45,215 bases of DNA from Paraglomus occultum. Taxonomy: Eukaryota; Glomeromycota; Glomeromycetes; Paraglomerales; Paraglomeraceae. The notes beneath the pieces were generated by a model, which saw only the letters and a list, made by a program, of their open reading frames with translations, was not told the origin of the DNA and did not search any database. The DNA is taken from contig CAJVPJ010000098.1 in the NCBI GenBank assembly GCA_910592205.1, forward strand, positions 1 to 45,215, written 5' to 3'. Below, piece by piece: positions 35,076-45,215 of the stretch (position 1 is the first letter of the stretch; each line of letters starts with the position of its first letter). Made by a program: the position numbers and the translations under genes.

Positions 35076-37454
35076 TTATATTAAATCTTTAAACAAAATT
35101 TGTACCAAAACTTATAATAGTAATTGTAATGACGAACCCTTACGGATTGTTAACCGTTTGGTAACTACTATTGCACACACATGATTAGACAGGACATTCC
35201 GTTGATCATTTCAAAGACAATAATATAGACTATTGCACTTTACCGAATTTGTAAAGAAAAATCAATAATAACATTGTTGACAAACAAAACACATAAACGA
35301 GCAGCTAAACATAAGCGAATGAATAAATGAAAACGAAATCATGCGATTTGCGCATACATTATTCAGTTGATGACAAATTTTATACATTTAATAAGGTTCG
35401 AGGCAAACCGAAAGGCGAATTGCGTTGAACAACGTTAGATTATATCTTCTTCGCTAGACACTTTAGGTTTCCATAATCGAATGTTCGATGCAAGAATAAT
35501 TTAATTATTTTAATGTTATAGAAATCATAAAGTTTGGTTTAAAACAACCACGCATTTTATTATTTTACTGTAATTATTGTTTCAAAGAAAACATGCCAGA
35601 AATGTAACGTCTTTGCCAATTAGAGATTTGTAAAAGTTCTTAGTATTGTTTTACTTTGAGACAAGTATAAGGCAGGCGTTTTGTTAAGCTTAGTTATATT
35701 GTGTGTGTATCAGTATATACAATACTTTAATTACGGTTAGTAAAAATTTATTTGACTGAACAAACAGTATACGTCAATACACTATAAATTACTTATATTT
35801 ACAAAATTGGTTTTAATTTAACTTTGATTTTCATACCTTAATTAAGACTCTTTAAAAAATCTTATCATAGTAACAATATAACGCTTAATTATTACAGTAT
35901 TTCAGTAAAAAAACCTCTGTGTGTTTGCATGTTATAATAATTCAGCTCGAACCCCCGAGTTAAAATTGTTACTCTAATCAAAACTCTAAACAGCCCGAGC
36001 AATACGTTAAATAAAAAAGTAGGTTTCTTTCAAGAAAATCACATATTATTATCAGTTTGTAACTCTGTCTGGTATACATCATGTTGTTCGAAAAGAGTAA
36101 TCCATCTCCTGATTAAGTTGCGGCAGCGACATTTATTAAGCATAAATGTATAGAATTTATTATCGTTAGTCCGCAAAAATTTATTGCAAACAGAGAATGT
36201 GTAATAAATTACCTGAGCATAAAATTCTACAGTACGTTACATATTATTATTATGCGAATACGGGGAGGTCAAGCTCAAGATAATATGCGGCTGATCATAA
36301 CAAAATACACAAACCATGTCAAAAGTAAAATATTGATCTGGTTTTTGTTACCGACACTGCGGGTAATCTATCAACTTTCTTATCTCAAAAGTGTGTGTTA
36401 TCAGATACTGAAAATTTATACGCGTTTATGTTTTTATTCTAGTTGCATGTCAATTTAAGTAAAATAACAAGAAAACCAATATGTGTTATTGAACTTAAAT
36501 TCTAACGAGTTAATTAATTTGCCTTTACATTGCACATTTGCTTAACATTATTTTCGCTATCGTTATAATCAATATCAAAGCTCTATACACTAATACGATT
36601 ATTCCTATTTTGGTACTTGGTGTGTGGTGCCAAGCAGCAAACTCGTTTTTATTTTTAACCAGCTTCAGGGACAAATTATTAAGTCTCGTAACAAAAAAAA
36701 ATAGAGTTGGTATATATAATGTAAAACAATGCAACGTTTAGGTTTGTAGAGATATGTCTGAAATTGTTCTCGGATTTTCCGTGTCGCACTCATCAGGGTT
36801 ACTTTACTAGAGAGATTGCAATACCATTAATTAAAAAGCAATATATTGGGCTAGTTAACAGTTATTTGTCTATCAATATTTATTATTTTATCTATGCCGC
36901 CTAAATAGGACCATATTCTCCACCTAACTACAACCCTTACTTTGTGCTTTTACTCCGTTGACTGTAGGCAGCAGCCAAAGTTTTGTGTTCTTTTGTTAAA
37001 CACAACTCTAAAATTGCTTGGGTGACAGCACAATAATTTTTTTCATTGTTAGCTGTGATAGTGCAGTCTTTACCGCGCGTCAAAAAAATTGTCATAAACA
37101 GTAAATGGTTGATATAAGTATACGTATACAAATTACTTTGTTATAAAAGTACATACAGTAGGGTTTATTACTGGAACAAAAGTAAACAATGAAATTTTTT
37201 CTTTAGCATATAATTCAGTTAATTATTATACACAATCATGGATGCTGGGGTCGACGCGTCTCTGAAAGTTAAGATTGTCACCATCTTTCGGTAAAACAGT
37301 TTTGCGGTAATTGGGAGAAATACATACTACATCACTTGATTGGTGAAGGACAAATTATGGATTATTAAAGTTGCATTGTCAGAAAAAACTTTTTACCAAT
37401 CAGATTTCTATTGTAGCCGACCTCTATTTGTTTCAGTCTTCCAAAAATAGAATT

Positions 37455-38152
37455 GGTGTTGCGTAACTCGTCGAGTGTACAAGTCCGTCGATTAAAATAG
37501 GGACAAAGCAACAACGCATCAACGTTCTGTTAGATAGTCAAAGTAGTGGATAAGATAATATTATGTGTCGAAAATATTTTCGAAATTGAAAAAGTAACTC
37601 GTATCTAATGCCCAAGTAATATAATACTTGGTCAGTTATTGCATAATACGAAGCCATTACTATTTTCCTGAACACGGAAAGACACCCCTTGTTGAAAAGA
37701 GGTCGATTAATAAACTCGTACAATAACGAACTCCTTGATCGCATTATTATTCAGATCTACTCGGGACGGTACACGTCAAACATAGACGTGATGTGGAGAA
37801 GCAGAATTTCTAATCTTGTGTCAAACGCTTTCGTCGGTTGATAAACCGGTGTCGTTTTGTTGAGTGCTAAGAGTTTGTTGTTGAGGACTTGCGCGTGTAT
37901 TGTAGCAAACTATCGTGTATGCGTAATATGGAGCAGTGGCAAAAAACTGTTCGTTGTATATTAACTATTAAATAACGTGTATCTGTGCTTTGTATTTGGG
38001 AGAGAGGACACTGTTATGAAGAGATTCATGTGGCAATAAAACGCTGCGTTTGAGTATACATGAGAGAAGCATCTGCTGTATGAATAGACGCGTGTTTGCA
38101 TTGCTAAATGACGATGTTGGTATTAATAAATGTGTTGTTATTTATGCACAAG
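37455..38152 (-). repeat. duplicated BTB flank, copy B
   Basis: Reverse complement matches 17920-18620 with many substitutions and indels. It lies about 540 bp 3' of BTB copy 4, the same relative position and orientation as copy A to BTB copy 2. The first about 540 bp after copy 4 are missing beside copy 2, consistent with a deletion that also removed the 3' part of that gene. Confidence 0.75.
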
Positions 38153-38689
38153 TCAACGTCCCTTTACATTGTTAAAAATTGTGACAATGATAAATTAGTG
38201 GTAGCACTATGACAACGTACATGACGCATTTATACTGTAACACGCATTTGATTTACCGGCCGCTGCAAAAATCATTAAATGATAGAAATAGATTTACGTA
38301 TTACGGTAGTTGTATCGTTGTATCATCGTAAAATCAATTCCTTATCGTTTAGTCGTAATAAATGAGCAAATATTTTACTTTAATTGAATATAACCAACAA
38401 TATTAATGTGGGGGAAAAGCTCATGTTTGAGCTTTGAGTCTGTTTGGACACGTCTTGATGTTTAGTGAAATTCAAACATTAAAGCGGACTAAGGACCAAC
38501 GTTTCAACCAAAGTGACAAATCTCTTCTCTAAGACTTTGCAACTTGGCTTATTAGTATAACTGAATATATTCATATTATCAAATTCAGTTTACAGCCCTA
38601 ATAACAAAAAAATTGTTTTATTAAAACCCCACTCAGTAGAAGAAAACATATTAAACTTGGATACTGTGTTTTATAATATAAAGTTATAA

Positions 38690-40354
38690 CTATATAATGA
38701 GCTTATCAACGGCAAACACCTCCCAATCAACCCATGTAAAATAATTACTAGTAGACCTGATTGGAGCTTGATAATAAACGGTAGTACTAGCAACAGAAGT
38801 TAAACTATAGCCACACTTATGATCACAACCACCAAAATATAAGTCTCTATTACCAAAATTGGGCAAACCATTTGGGTCTTCATAAATAGCTTTGTCAATT
38901 TGGTCCTCTCTAACAAAGCTTATTATGTTCTTTTCAATATCATTCTTACCCAGTGAAAATATAAAACTTTCTTTAGCTGCAACATATCCGCTTTTACTAG
39001 TGCTCCATGATAATGGGTTATATCCACCAAGTATTTCTCCTGTATCCTTTACCCTTCCTACAGCAACTGTTGGTCCTTTATTTGCACACATTCGCCGAAA
39101 ATTTTTAGCTATTGTCTCCTCCTTGTTATTATCACGATTATCTCTGCTTTCCCGATAAAGCAAGGTCAGTTTATAAGAAAAATTTTGTTCACGGGCTGTA
39201 CCTTGTACTTGTTCAATTCGGTCGTTCTGTTTTGTTTCTGCGATTTTCTGTAAAATCCATGATGCTTGCTGCTCGTTGATGACAACTGAATCGACATCGG
39301 GCAGTTTCCTTTGTCCTCTTCTCTGTGGTAATATTCGCGTTTTTGGTTTATAGCTATTTTGCATGTGGTAACAAAGTAAGTCAGATCGCAACTCTCTTGG
39401 AAATAATTCAATATACGGAACAACCCTTTCACTAAATTCTTGGGATGAAATGTTAAAAAGCCTAATATGAGGTATACAGTCTGCCATTATGTCTTTGATT
39501 GCATTGACATCATCAGTTGACCAGCTGGCTGGATTATCTGTAAGTCCAGAAATTTGATTAACAGCCCACTGTATAACTGACATCCAAACATCACCTTCAT
39601 CCATGTTAAGCTCATCATTCTGGAGAAGACTAATAATAGTCGACTTTGTTAAATACGTCATATTATTAGGTTTGAGGATGAGATCTGGAAATGATAACAT
39701 AAGTTGATTGCAGTAATCTCCGAGTCTCTGCAGCGAGTCTGTGGATGATGCATAGTTATAAACTGTTGTTTTATCCATTTTTCATGTTGTTTGATCAAAT
39801 AATCTCCAATCGCAGTACAGAAAGCGTTTAACCCAAACTTATCAGCCCCTTTCAGAAGAACGATCCAAGATACAGCCTCACATGAATGTGAAGACACTTT
39901 CCCAGTGTAAATAAATCTACAATAACAAGTGTAAGTAATATTTGTAAATATCAATAAAGTCGCAAGCATACGTTGTATAAACCGCAACAGCGATATAAAT
40001 AGACAATTTCTCATCATTACACCACAACCATTTTATGCTGCAATAAAAGGTATTATGTATCCGACGTGAAGGACAAGTCGTAAGTTGTAAGTAGCTTTCA
40101 CATCAAATTTACCTAAGCAGGATTTCAAAAATATCAGGCGTCATGTCCTCGAAAACCATGGCAGGCCGTTGAATTTCGCTAGAGGCTCCAGTTAGCGTGT
40201 CTTCAAAATATGAGCTCCGTGTACATAGAACCAAGGAGTGAGCGAGGAAGATTTTGTTGTTTGGTTCCCGGCCGATATCGGTATGCTTTCCGCTTTTATA
40301 AAGCTTTTCATAATCCGACGAAACATCAGAAAGTAATTCAACTATGTCGCTCAT
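38690..40354 (-). pseudogene. BTB-BACK-TLDc protein copy 4, 10-bp deletion
   Basis: Exons 40354-40113 and 39916-38690; 196-bp GT-AG intron at the family position. Start ATG 40354 (MSDIVELLSDVSSDYEKLYK). Against copy 3 two changes stand out. A 12-bp in-frame loss removes four residues of the first BTB strands (HTDI|GREPNN, where copy 3 has SIHV). A 10-bp loss at about 39763-39773 (KWIKQ|TVYNYA, where copy 3 reads KWIKQNILTVYNYA) shifts the frame. Downstream the frame is fully open through BACK and TLDc (GRVKDTGEILGGYNPLSW ... WVDWEVFAVDKL) to 38690. An ATG just behind the break (MDKTTVYNYA, at 39778) could start a 362-residue BACK-TLDc product. Very recent damage, or an expressed split gene. 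Confidence 0.82.
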
Positions 40355-40492
40355 TTTCAAGGTTAGGATGTCTGTATATTGCAGCGGGCATTAAGCTATA
40401 TCCTAATTTAATTGGCTGACATACAGACACCCGGCGGATGTGACTGTTACGCGATAAAAATAAAAACCGCAGTTAATAGTTAATTCAACAGC

Positions 40493-40597
40493 CACGCTCT
40501 CGCCGACAGGAATTGAGCTATCGGTACGTTTTCTGTTTTGTAAAGCTTTCCATAATCCCACGAAACATCAGAAAGTAATTCAACTGCGTTGCTCGTT
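40493..40597 (-). pseudogene. BTB copy 5, short N-terminal relic
   Basis: The reverse complement reads SNAVELLSDVSWDYGKLYK and then decays (TENVPIAQFLSARA), matching the first about 35 residues of copies 2 and 4 (SDIVELLSDVSSDYEKLYK). It lies 140 bp upstream of copy 4 on the same strand, so it looks like the remains of a tandem duplicate. Confidence 0.7.
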
Positions 40598-41524
40598 TAT
40601 GTTTTTCTAAATGTAGAATTATCGTTCTGGCCGTAATTGCAGTCAGAAAATTCAATAACGCAAACCGATAGTGTTATCCTCGTCTATTGGGATTGCCAAT
40701 TGAAATCATTTCCATGAATGGTAAAAAAGAAAGTAGTATGCATAGCCGTAAATAGGAATGTATCTTACGATGATAATTCGTTAAGAAACATCATACTTTG
40801 AATATTATGATTACATGACCTTCACGCCTTAGATTAAATGGGCATGCTGCGACAAACCATCAAAAAAAGGTATTTTATTACAAACGACTGTTAATAACGG
40901 GCGGCATTTGATTGATTTAAATGCTCGTTAACACGGCAATGCTTAAAAAATTTTAAGTGCGAACGTTTGAGTATGTGAGTTGTATTTGTTAAGCTAATAT
41001 ATCAGATAGAGATAATTAACTAAACATTCTACGGGTTCATCGATAATTTCTTTGTCGTCAGGTGCCTCATAAACAACGTTTCGAAAATTCGATAACTTCC
41101 ATTGAATCTGAGAGATCGAGCTTTTTGCATAGTTTCATCAGAAATCGAATCTTTAACTGCACAGCTATTGTCTGAGAGATGCGGGTTTGGTAGATTGTGA
41201 GGAACTTTATTCACGGCAAGGTGCTCGCTGGAAATAAAACCCTGTTTAACCTGTTGATACGGGTTCGGTAAAATCACGCAATTCGGTACTGCATCAGCCG
41301 GGAGTTGAATTAGGGCAATCTTGGAAAGCCAAGTATTCTACTACTACTAATACATAAGAATCACGTGTGTGCATTTATGGAGACTGCTTCATATTAGAAT
41401 GACTCATTGGGATTGTGAAATTGATTGCACATGCAGAATAGGGAGAGTATGTACATTAAAGAGAGTGTGTGTAATATTCTTTGATTATCTAATCAAGTTA
41501 AAGTTTGCTATTTATCACAATACT
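40598..41524. other. intergenic stretch with one unexplained open frame
   Basis: A minus-strand frame at 41277-41029 is open for 82 codons from a GTG, with no ATG near its start (SSEHLAVNKVPHNLPNPHLS ... RSLRFNGSYRIFETLFMRHL). It is slightly GC-richer than its surroundings and could be an exon relic; no family recognised. The rest shows nothing. Confidence 0.35.
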
Positions 41525-41942
41525 ACTACCCTACCATAAATTACGGGATTTTTTGTCAATTACATAGTAAACCTTTATCTTTCTATTGCATGTATCTACT
41601 ACGTAAGTCACAACAGTTTTCGTACTGATTTAAAGATAATTAGTTGTACTTTCGAGAGAAATGGTGATATATTTAGTTCCGTTATCATTCCGAAGCTGCA
41701 GCTAAATAAAGTGACAGTATCTATGTTGCAATATAGAAAAACATATTAATATGTGCAATGTAAACAGTGCCATTTATCGAACTGCAACTTCAGAATAATA
41801 AGGGAACAAATATATCACAATTCTCTCCAAATCAGTAAAAAAATCGTTGTGACTTACATAGTATATATGTACAATAGAGCCCTTTAAAAAAAATAATAAT
41901 TTCGTATGTTTTATTATTATTATGTAATTATGGTAGGGTAGT
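41525..41942. mobile_element. foldback (MITE-like) element
   Basis: Long imperfect palindrome of about 418 bp. Termini ACTACCCTACCATAA and TTATGGTAGGGTAGT are perfect inverted repeats. The arms remain similar up to the central palindrome catattaatatg at 41742-41753; paired strings include ctacgtaagtcacaac with ctatgtaagtcacaac, gtgatatattt, and the gaagctgcag/gaagttgcag pair. No ORF. No clear target duplication was found, and no autonomous partner lies in the window. Arms differ at many sites, so it is not recent. Confidence 0.75.
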
Positions 41943-42084
41943 GTAAATTCGCAATCACAATAACGTGAATAATAATAATTTCAAGTTTGAGAAATAGCCA
42001 ATCAACTTGCATTATCCTAATATAAACTCTTCACTGATATCTCTCATACAATATAAATTCTACTTAAATATAATTCTGTAATTT
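41943..42084. other. spacer
   Basis: Short AT-rich spacer between the foldback element and the decayed SHOCT gene; nothing recognised. Confidence 0.4.
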
Positions 42085-42879
42085 ACTTTTCTTTGGGCTT
42101 GCTGAAGGTGTTCCAAATGATCCGATTTGCTTGTCATGTACTACTGCTGAATTTTTCCTCTTGCGACCTCTTACTCTATGTGCACGTGAATCAGAAAATA
42201 AAACTTTATTTGTATGGTCACAAATTGCCTTCAATGTACAATGTGTAATGTGGCCTGAATGAGATAAGCTGATAATGAGATGCTGTATAATTATATAATG
42301 TCAACTATTGTACATTGACAATGATACAGAACCTTGTCATCTGACATAAGCACATAAAATCCTTCAAGAATTGCAAGCAATCTCTGGGTGTTTGGCATCC
42401 TGGTCTGGGAAAGTCTTCCAAAGCATCCTGTATGTCTCATGTCAAAAGATATCCATCTTCACAGGTGAAATGAACCACCCAGGCCTCCTGTGCAGAGGCA
42501 AGTCTTTTGTATTCTGGTGTCTTATTAATTTGCTGTTCAATGGACCAAGTTACAAGTATCTCCTGTAGCCAAGAGTTTGAGAAAAACTGTTGGTTCTCCT
42601 GGCTTCATAATATCAGTCCTTGTCATTTAAAGAACGGAAGTGCCACTGCCCAGTAATTGAATAAAGTTGCACACTAAGCCATATTGAGAGGATCTCCATC
42701 ATATACACTCTCTTGAGTGACTTTTGCTCTAAGGCAACCATTCACTTTCACAGCTATGGATTTCCATGACTGATTAGGAGCTAGCACCATCAAGTTTTTG
42801 TCAAAGAATGTGAGAGTTTGTTTCAAGGTCCCAGTTACATCTAAAGGCAGACCATCTACCATCAACATGATGTTGAAAT

Positions 42880-43060
42880 GGAATCAAACCACGCGGGGGA
42901 ATATTCTTTTTTTTTTTTTCAATATGTCTGACACACAGAAGAAACAACCACGTGGGGGGGGGGGATTACATATACATGACTTTTTTTTCCCAACCAACTA
43001 TAACGTCTGATGCGCGGATGAAACAGCAGACGGTTACATGACTTTTTTTTTTTTAGTGGG
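42880..43060. repeat. homopolymer-rich tandem repeat insertion
   Basis: About three degenerate units of 60-80 bp. Each has an aaccacg(c/t)-plus-G-run or tacatgac string, then an 8-13 nt T-run, then a gtctga...(g)aaac string. It splits the reading frame of the decayed SHOCT gene between the segments ending IPWTYP and beginning VDGLPLDVTG. Runs of 10 or more G and T are also likely sites of sequencing error. Confidence 0.6.
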
Positions 43061-44042
43061 GATGGGATATGTCCATGGAATGACCATTCGCCAGATGAAG
43101 ACATCTATTAAAGGTGATGACATTCTGAATTTTGTTGCACTTTCAGTTTGATCAGGTTGTAAACCACCCTGAGCAGCTAAGAATCTAAATCTGGCCATTC
43201 TCAGATGTTCAGGATCCACAAGTTGTACACAGTAGTCAAAAGCCCCAACGAAGTGTGATTGAAGAAAATCCAGAGCATTCTTAAATCTCAAATCTTTAAA
43301 GACATCAACCATTCTCTGGAATGTGCCATAGCTAAGAACTTTATCCTCCAAAGTCTGTAGAGCAGTCTGTTTCCAGTTTTCCAAAGTAACCTTCTTCGAA
43401 CCAGGTTCAATCAATGTGTCATAGTAATAGATCAAATGGCCACAGATAGCAATGAGTCCTGCATGACTGATTTGAATAGTTATTCAGTACAAGATTTCGA
43501 ACTGAAAGCAGTGATTTACATACCTGTCAGTCAGTACAAAAATGATTATTATGTAGTGTATTCTGCAAACTAAAATTAAAGGGGATCCATTACTTATTTC
43601 AGGTGAGTGTAATCACAATTGCCTATTTTGATTTGTTGATCAAACAAGTCATTGTCTCCTAAAGTTTGGTCCAGCTGTCTTTCTAATGATGTCAGAGTTG
43701 TAGTACTTGGAGCAAGTTTATTGTCATTATTACTGAAAAAACTGTGGAATTATTAGCAATTATAAAGAAACAGATATTTGCTTTATGTTTCCAGCTTTCA
43801 TTTCTTTCTTGGTTCATCATGCATTGGCATCAATGTTCATTTATGGGTTTTTATTTTCTGCCTATCACACAAGGATTGTCAGAAAATACACTGCCACTGA
43901 TTGATAGGGATGTGCCTGAATAGTATAATAAAACCAGAGTTTAGAAATCAGTGAGAGAAAAGGTTCAAGATATCATACACATTTACCTATTACCCTCCAA
44001 TAGTATGAGAAATGCTGGAAATGTGTGTGCAAGGACAAACCC

Positions 44043-44510
44043 TCATAATCTGTCCATGCATCCCCAAGGAACTTTGCATAATAGCATGCATTTTGTAGGT
44101 ATGCACAGGCCTAAGGCCCCCATTCCATAATCTGTTTTCCCCTCAAAGTTACACACTATGAAGTTTGCTTTTGGTGTAATCTTCAGCATCATACCATCTG
44201 TTAAACAGTTGGATATCTCAATAGGAACCAAGCCAATGCCAATGTACTTCATAAACTTTTGCATAACATTATTTCGTTCTTTTTCATCTTCCATGAGTTC
44301 CGAGATTGTTGGGGCCAATTCCTTGACCAGCTTTATGTATTTTTCAAGATTTCCCTGCTGATTATGTAACTCTTTTACCATCTGGAGAAACTTATCAAAT
44401 ATGCTATGGAAAAACTGAATTGGGATATCAGAGAAGTTGTGTGGGTCAATGGTGATTGATAGGAGGTAATGTCTGTGGGTCTATTCCTTTTTCTCTCATA
44501 TGCTGAAGAT
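44043..44510 (-). pseudogene. second nuclease-like fragment inside the SHOCT gene
   Basis: In shifting frames it reads ITIDPHNFSDIPIQFFHSIF, KFLQMVKELHNQQGNLEKYI, KLVKELAPTISELMEDEKER and MMLKITPKANFIVCNFEGK; then, in other frames, QNACYYAKFLGDAW and FPAFLILLEG. The order (Asp-Gly, then a NFEGK strand, then a helix with AYYxxFL) resembles a PD-(D/E)XK-like domain of glomeromycete proteins as I recall them. At least three frameshifts. It sits between exon 1 and the next recognised segment of the SHOCT gene, so it is an insertion or an older neighbour. Confidence 0.5.
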
Positions 44511-44599
44511 GGCATAATTAATAATATTTTCATCATCAAATTTTGAACAGAAAGTATAGTAAATTTTTCAATGTACAATATTACAAAACTTTAGTATAA

Positions 44600-44930
44600 T
44601 AACCTTCTCCCAATAACTATATTACAACCCTTCGTTTCACCTGTACACACTGCTTTATATCCCCAACGCCCGAGTCACGAAGTCGTTACCTGTTTGAGTG
44701 TCTAGAGATGACAAAATGTAACAGTAATAGTAATGACAGCGAGAAGAGCGGTGTCGTCAATCATGCCATAATAACTGCTTAAAGCTATCATATTCCCCCG
44801 TTACTGAATACCCAACACTCAAGCACAAACTTATAATACAAAATCCCACATTACTTTCCCCGCTACTCTACCCTATGTACACACTATGTTTCCAACGCCA
44901 AATCACAAAGTCGTTACCTGGCTGAGATGC
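44600..44930. repeat. tandem duplication around a splice donor
   Basis: 44600-44700 and 44830-44930 are similar (cacctgtacacactgct with cctatgtacacactatg; ccaacgcccgagtcacgaagtcgttacctg with ccaacgccaaatcacaaagtcgttacctg). Each copy carries the CAG|GTAACGAC donor on the minus strand. Only the right copy follows the SHOCT exon. Confidence 0.6.
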
Positions 44931-45035
44931 AAAGGACTTAAGTAGGCCAGCCTTAGTTCGTTTATATTCATCCTCGTCAATAAGACCTTCCTCAAGAGAG
45001 GCTTTCAATAGCCGAAGACTGTCTTGCAAATTCAT

Positions 45036-45215
45036 GGGAATGAATACGGTTTTAGTTGCGCGCGCGATGTTATCGAACGCTGATCAGTGGCTTAATCAAT
45101 GACGTATTGGACCTGATGAAAATAGTTACACAGTCTCGCTTTATAGTGGAGATAAAAAATCTGACAGATTTCTACACTATAACGAATATCCACAAAAAAG
45201 AAATCTCACCATATA
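45036..45215. other. 5' flank of the decayed SHOCT gene
   Basis: 180 bp to the window end; no gene seen. Confidence 0.4.

Larger units (their letters stand above)
30763..38689. other. large gene-poor region
   Basis: About 7.9 kb without a convincing intact gene. It holds the coding relic at 31041-31250, the G-run minisatellite at 32203-32290, a weak small ORF at 34887-35075 and the duplicated flank at 37455-38152, all listed separately. A frame open near 31548-31700 (RKKILCDRPSQILFMQLIP) and minus-strand frames at 33023-33217, 34301-34576 and 36937-37131 look at best weakly protein-like. I saw no terminal repeats, LTRs or RNA genes. Confidence 0.45.
42085..45035 (-). pseudogene. SHOCT protein with nuclease-like C-terminus, decayed
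   Basis: Exon 1 45035-44918 starts with ATG and encodes a SHOCT-like helix pair (LRLLKASLEEGLIDEDEYKR), ending at a CAG|GTAACG donor. The next family segment is 43735-43607 (LERQLDQTLGDNDLFDQQIK, IGNCDYTHLK) and runs into TAA. Then 43477-43043 (HAGLIAICGHLIYYYDTLIE ... FLQSHFVGAFDYCVQLVDPE, RMARFRFLAAQGGLQ), a broken segment at 42868-42678, and 42605-42420 with FLKLLATGD and EAWVVHFTCEDGY in different frames. The last two motifs recall the PD-(D/E)XK-like region of related Rhizophagus proteins, some labelled crinkler-like (from memory). Stops, shifts and a low-complexity insertion at 42880-43060 show that it is dead. Function of the family is unknown. Confidence 0.6.

Noticed and set aside
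37177-37200. ATGAAATTTTTT start resembling the peptide leader
   Set aside because: Reaches a stop after five codons.

Overview
The window reads as AT-rich nuclear DNA of a fungus, most likely an arbuscular mycorrhizal fungus (Glomeromycotina; Rhizophagus or a relative). The basis is family content recognised by eye, not a search: a protein kinase with the HxDLHxxN loop and Cys-rich N-terminal modules typical of the large glomeromycete kinase expansion, a cluster of BTB-BACK-TLDc genes, a DUF6570-type Helitron ORF, a SHOCT gene followed by nuclease-like segments, and genes split by 47-381 bp GT-AG introns. I saw no prokaryotic features, rRNA, tRNA or CRISPR.

Left part (0-15 kb, accessory). 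A four-exon kinase gene on the minus strand (1772-4247) carries a one-base frameshift late in its kinase domain. A secreted-protein gene lacking its ATG follows (5558-5962, +), then a decayed Helitron ORF (6787-7797, +). Directly behind it starts the most interesting pair: two convergent two-exon genes (7834-8182 + and 9311-9680 -). They share a signal-peptide exon of identical length, an identical phase-1 splice point and a Lys-Arg|Ser-Pro cleavage context, but have completely different mature peptides. A six-exon gene for a two-pass membrane protein lies at 11926-13604 (-).

Middle part (15-21 kb, with relatives at 38.7-40.6 kb). Five BTB-BACK-TLDc copies are in different states of decay: one intact (19423-21053 -), one with a frameshift and a stop (15232-16823 +), one 3'-truncated (17312-17860 +), one with a 10-bp deletion (38690-40354 -) and one short relic (about 40493-40597 -). 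Copies 2 and 4 share about 700 bp of 3' flank in inverted orientation, and copies 3 and 4 share an almost identical tract of about 300 bp that suggests gene conversion.

Conserved core (22-31 kb). Two intact housekeeping-type genes stand in tandem on the minus strand: a PHD-JmjC histone demethylase (JHD1/KDM2 type) and a PX-PH-RhoGAP protein (Bem3 type).

Right part (31-45 kb). A gene-poor stretch of about 7.9 kb holds a G-run minisatellite, a decayed coding relic and the flank duplication. It is followed by BTB copy 4, a foldback element of about 418 bp (41525-41942) and a decayed SHOCT/nuclease-like gene with an embedded second nuclease-like fragment (42.08-45.04 kb). Overall, a small conserved island is embedded in a repeat-rich, fast-turnover neighbourhood.
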